The notes under the pieces: model-generated
Database searches by the model: none
Seen by the model: only the letters and a program-made list of their open reading frames with translations
Told to the model about the DNA's origin: nothing
Made by a program: the position numbers and the translations under genes
Assembly: GCA_029250345.1 (NCBI GenBank)
Contig: JAQXFL010000083.1
Span: 1 to 7,934, forward strand
Source: Candidatus Poseidoniaceae archaeon
Lineage (GTDB): Archaea > Thermoplasmatota > Poseidoniia > Poseidoniales > Poseidoniaceae
Length of the DNA: 7,934 nucleotides
Direction of reading: 5' to 3'
Shown: positions 4,922 through 7,934 of the stretch, in pieces
Position numbering within the stretch: the stretch's first letter is position 1
Layout of the letters: every line of letters starts with the position of its first letter

Positions 4922-7591
4922 ATGGCAGAAGTCGTACATCCTTTTCTCAAAGAGGGCGTACAGGCTCGAGCGTACCAAATGATGGTCTTGCGAAACACAC
5001 TTGCTGCATCCACGCTCATGGTGATGCCAACGGGTTTCGGGAAAACCGCAGTCGAATGGATGGCTATGGCAGAAGCACTTCGATTAAACGTCGGTAAAAT
5101 CCTACTCATCGCTCCAACAACTGGACTTGTCGAACAGCAACAGCGAATGGCTCAAGAAATGTTGCAGCTGGACAATGACCTCATCGTCACCTACACTGGA
5201 GAGAATGCAATTGCTCAGAGGCCAGCCATTTGGAAGTCAGCCAGAGTGGTTATGGCCACATCCCAAGTTATTCGCAACGATGCATCCAACGGCCGTATTG
5301 ACTTGTCCGAGGTGGGAATACTCATCGTTGATGAAGCCCATCATGGCACTGGCAATCATGCCTACGCACAGGTTGGCAACATGTATCGCAAAGCTTGCGA
5401 AGGTCACACTTCGCCAAAGATCCTCGGTGCAACTGCAAGCCCTGGAACAACCGAGAGCAGTATACTCGAAGTGGTAAAAAATTACGACTTTGATTATCTC
5501 GAGGTATCTCGCAAGGAAGACCCAATGCTCCAGCCCTATGCTGTTGAGATGAACACCATCCCTCATAGGTTACCTTTACCAGAGGAACTTTACCTGTTAA
5601 TGAAACCGTTGCAAGACCACTTCGACCAAGAAGCAAAGCATCTCCAAGACATGGGATTCCTTTCCCCAACGACTTACATCTCAGGAAAAATGATCAATGA
5701 AGCACAGCGAAGAGCAAGCCAAGCTATTCAGAAGCGGGATGTACGTGGCTACGATGCTGCACGAAGAATTGGCGACCTAAGACGTATGCATATTCTTCTG
5801 GACCTCATCCAAACTCAAGGGCTCAAAGCAGCAGTTTCGTTCTTGGACAGAGCAGAGGAAGATGGGCGTAGTGGTGAAAGAACGACCAATCGTTTTGTCG
5901 CCAAACCAGCAATCCATCAATTTCGAATCGCCACCAGAGAGGTTGAGGAATTTCATCCTAAACCTGCCTATGTTAGGGACTTGGTGGTCAAACAACTCCA
6001 ACAACACCCGAAAAGCAAGATCATCGTATTCACAGAATACAGAGATACTGTGGATAATCTCGTATCGATTTTAAAATCTATAGAAGGTTGCGAACCAGAC
6101 CGCTTCATTGGGCAATCGGGCAAAGGTAAGCGAAAAGGAATGTCACAGAAAGAGCAACTCAATCAATTGCAACGCTTTCGAGACGGTGAAATCAATATCT
6201 TAGTCGCCACATCGGTTGGTGAAGAAGGGTTAGATGTCCCGGCCGCTGAACTTGTGATTCTCTATGAGCCAGTTGCAAGTGCCATACGAACCATTCAACG
6301 TCGAGGAAGAACCGCTCGACAGCAGGCAGGAACAGTTCACACATTAATTGCTGAACAAACACGTGATGAGTTTGTGAACAGCGCTGCTGGAAAGCGCGAA
6401 GAAAGGATGTATCGGCTGTTGAAACGCATTCGCAAGCGTGGACTTATTCCATCGAGACCTCCCGCCTCCGACGCAGTTTTCGACGCGTTCCGAATACGCA
6501 TTGGACAAGACGAAATGACCGTTCCTGCTTTCATTGAAAGCGAAAAAGAACGAATTGAAGCACTTCTTCCCACACCTCAGCCATCGAAGCCTGAAGAAAA
6601 AGAGACCGTAAAGAAAGAGAGAGGTGTTCCCGTCATTGCCCCTTCAGAACGACGGCACAGCCATCAAATGGGGCTTGAACAATTTATCAGCAACACACGG
6701 CATGAGGCGAAAGCCGTCGAGAAAAGTACACCCTCTCTTCGTACTGAGTGGCCCAAACCCATCCTCGACGGTCAAACTCACCGACATCAGGAAGACCTTG
6801 CAGCGGCAGCGGCATCCGCAGTAGCCGCCGAAATGGATGAAGTACAGAAGCAGAACGTTTCCGTCATACTCGATCACCGTGAATCATCCTCAACGCTTGG
6901 TGCTTACCTGAGAAGTCGAGGAGCAACGGTCGAATTCCGGCACCTTAAGGAAGGCGATATTCGAATATCTGAGCGTATACTCATCGAAAGGAAAACCGCA
7001 AGAGACCTCGTCAATTCACTTACTGATGGCAGATTACTAAACCAATGCCGACGCCTTATCGCATCTTCATCGAGACCGATGTTGCTTATCGAAGTAGGAG
7101 AAGGCCATGGCCAGTTTGTCCATCCGAATGCAGTGCATGGGGCTCTTGCTCATGTTAGCCTCGACTTGGGTATTCCGGTCATGATGACCAAGAGCCCTGA
7201 GGAAACGGCACATTTCATCATTGCAGCAGCAAAGAGAGAACACGACATGATCGAGAAAATGGCGTTACTCGCACAAGCCCGAACTGCGAGTTACGAAGAT
7301 GAAAGAAGCATCGAGAGGGCTATCTCTGCCGCACTTTCCGAAATTAAGGCCATTGAACTTGATAACAAGGCATCCACACCGCTTGCTGGAAGATGGACTG
7401 AACATCAAAGGCAGGTATCTGTTGATGTACTGTCCGCCATACCAGGCATAGGGACGAAGAAAGCTGAATCATTGGTGAATACATTCGACACCCTTTCAGG
7501 CGTGTTTTCAGCATCGATTGAGGAACTGAGCCAGTGTGAACATGTAGGAACATCAAGTGCTCTGAAGGTTTTTGAAACGCTTCACGAGTGA
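4922..7591 (+). CDS. hef: Hef: fork-processing SF2 helicase fused to an XPF-family nuclease
   Basis: Archaeal relative of FANCM/XPF that unwinds and cleaves forked DNA during restart of stalled replication. From the ATG at 4922 it has 889 residues, against roughly 750-800 for well-known Hef proteins. Helicase motifs: Walker A PTGFGKT (36-42), APTTGLVEQQ (64-73), DEAH (137-140), GATASP (169-174), IIVFTEYRDT (367-376), VATSVGEEGLDVP (428-440) and motif VI QRRGRTAR (459-466). A disordered linker follows (about 545-640) with a PIP-box-like QMGLEQFI (582-589) and an alanine-rich run (627-636). The nuclease has DHRE (651-654) and a perfect GDx9ERKx3D (678-695), so the active site is intact. Two helix-hairpin-helix units end the protein (about 836-886, PGIGTKKAE first). 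An upstream GTG at 4751 would add 57 unrelated residues and is rejected. It lies divergent from the ribosomal operon and is probably monocistronic. Confidence 0.95.
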   Translation: MAEVVHPFLKEGVQARAYQMMVLRNTLAASTLMVMPTGFGKTAVEWMAMAEALRLNVGKILLIAPTTGLVEQQQRMAQEMLQLDNDLIVTYTGENAIAQRPAIWKSARVVMATSQVIRNDASNGRIDLSEVGILIVDEAHHGTGNHAYAQVGNMYRKACEGHTSPKILGATASPGTTESSILEVVKNYDFDYLEVSRKEDPMLQPYAVEMNTIPHRLPLPEELYLLMKPLQDHFDQEAKHLQDMGFLSPTTYISGKMINEAQRRASQAIQKRDVRGYDAARRIGDLRRMHILLDLIQTQGLKAAVSFLDRAEEDGRSGERTTNRFVAKPAIHQFRIATREVEEFHPKPAYVRDLVVKQLQQHPKSKIIVFTEYRDTVDNLVSILKSIEGCEPDRFIGQSGKGKRKGMSQKEQLNQLQRFRDGEINILVATSVGEEGLDVPAAELVILYEPVASAIRTIQRRGRTARQQAGTVHTLIAEQTRDEFVNSAAGKREERMYRLLKRIRKRGLIPSRPPASDAVFDAFRIRIGQDEMTVPAFIESEKERIEALLPTPQPSKPEEKETVKKERGVPVIAPSERRHSHQMGLEQFISNTRHEAKAVEKSTPSLRTEWPKPILDGQTHRHQEDLAAAAASAVAAEMDEVQKQNVSVILDHRESSSTLGAYLRSRGATVEFRHLKEGDIRISERILIERKTARDLVNSLTDGRLLNQCRRLIASSSRPMLLIEVGEGHGQFVHPNAVHGALAHVSLDLGIPVMMTKSPEETAHFIIAAAKREHDMIEKMALLAQARTASYEDERSIERAISAALSEIKAIELDNKASTPLAGRWTEHQRQVSVDVLSAIPGIGTKKAESLVNTFDTLSGVFSASIEELSQCEHVGTSSALKVFETLHE

Positions 7592-7934
7592 TTAGCCGCC
7601 GATGACCAGCGCACGGGTTCGAAGTTGTGCAAAGCGGTCTGGGTAGTGGCCCAAAGCAAAGGCGACCATCTCAGCGAGATGGAGAATAGGCATTGTCGTG
7701 TCTTTACGTGCAATTTTACCTGCTTTGGATTGGTAAGAATCGAGGTTAGCATGTGAAATGGTGCATGCTGAAACGATGAGGTCAGCGCCACTTGATTTTG
7801 CATCAGAAAGGACTGCAGCAGTCATACGCATCACTGGCTTGTTAATTGTCAGCAAAGATGGTGCACCGACGCTTTGGCATTTGAGGTCGTATTCGACTGG
7901 AGTGCCTCCAAGAGCAGTAATGAGTTGTTCCATG
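7592..7934 (-). CDS. CCG-domain protein, HdrB/SdhE-like, C-terminal part only, degenerate cysteine motif
   Basis: This is the 3' end of a gene that enters from the right; about 113 residues are visible. The sequence aligns by eye with the second cysteine-rich (CCG) domain of heterodisulfide reductase subunit B and of the SdhC/SdhE-type subunit of archaeal succinate dehydrogenases. Shared features are an LGGTPVEYDLK start, an A(D/E)AKSSGADLIVSAC helix-strand, a xxANLDSYQ block and a terminal MPILHLAEMVAFALG segment. These families usually show CCG followed by CPxC and use them to bind iron-sulfur clusters. Here the corresponding stretches read KCQSVGAP and ACTISHANLD, so most ligand cysteines are gone. 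The Met at 7933 is probably internal, because the first CCG domain would be expected upstream. It ends in TAA at 7594-7592, directly against the hef stop. The exact subfamily is uncertain. Confidence 0.72.
   Translation of the reverse strand, partial: MEQLITALGGTPVEYDLKCQSVGAPSLLTINKPVMRMTAAVLSDAKSSGADLIVSACTISHANLDSYQSKAGKIARKDTTMPILHLAEMVAFALGHYPDRFAQLRTRALVIGG

Noticed and set aside
1..7934. Search by eye for CRISPR repeats, insertion sequence ends, attachment sites and transposase remnants
   Set aside because: No regularly spaced direct repeats, no terminal inverted repeats with target duplications and no mobile-element protein motifs were seen.

Overview
This window is archaeal, and most probably from a mesophilic euryarchaeote. 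The gene order L3-L4-L23-L2-S19-L22-S3, with L3 first and no S10 in front, is the archaeal form of the S10/spc ribosomal protein cluster. The proteins carry archaeal/eukaryotic-type signatures. The large gene beside the cluster is a full-length Hef, a helicase-XPF nuclease fusion typical of Euryarchaeota. Moderate GC, heavy Shine-Dalgarno use and the protein style suggest a marine planktonic lineage such as Marine Group II (Poseidoniales). That placement is inferred from general resemblance and was not tested by any search.

Layout. Positions 1-4551 hold seven ribosomal protein genes on the minus strand. Read in their own direction they are L3 (4551-3532), L4 (3529-2648), L23 (2637-2380), L2 (2368-1652), S19 (1640-1146), L22 (1135-542) and S3 (from 530, running off the left edge). 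They are separated by 2 to 11 bases and are surely one transcript. At five junctions in a row the TGA stop of one gene lies inside the Shine-Dalgarno sequence TGAGGTG of the next. Positions 4552-4921 are a non-coding divergent region. It holds a structured leader for the ribosomal operon, a TATA-like element, and a pyrimidine-rich leader in front of hef. Positions 4922-7591 encode Hef on the plus strand, with intact helicase motifs, an intact XPF-type nuclease site, a C-terminal (HhH)2 domain and a disordered linker that carries a plausible PCNA-binding peptide. Positions 7592-7934 hold the 3' end of a minus-strand gene for an HdrB/SdhE-like CCG-domain protein. Its stop codon directly touches the hef stop codon, and its CCG cysteines are largely missing.

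How the genes work together. The operon supplies proteins of the large-subunit exit tunnel and peptidyl-transferase region (L3, L4, L22, L2, L23) and of the small-subunit head (S19, S3). Hef acts at stalled or branched replication forks. The CCG-domain protein belongs to a redox family and has no evident functional link to Hef. Nothing here looks like a mobile element, CRISPR array, tRNA or rRNA. The most interesting points are the structured operon leader, the stop-in-SD coupling pattern, the Hef linker peptide and the degenerate CCG domain.
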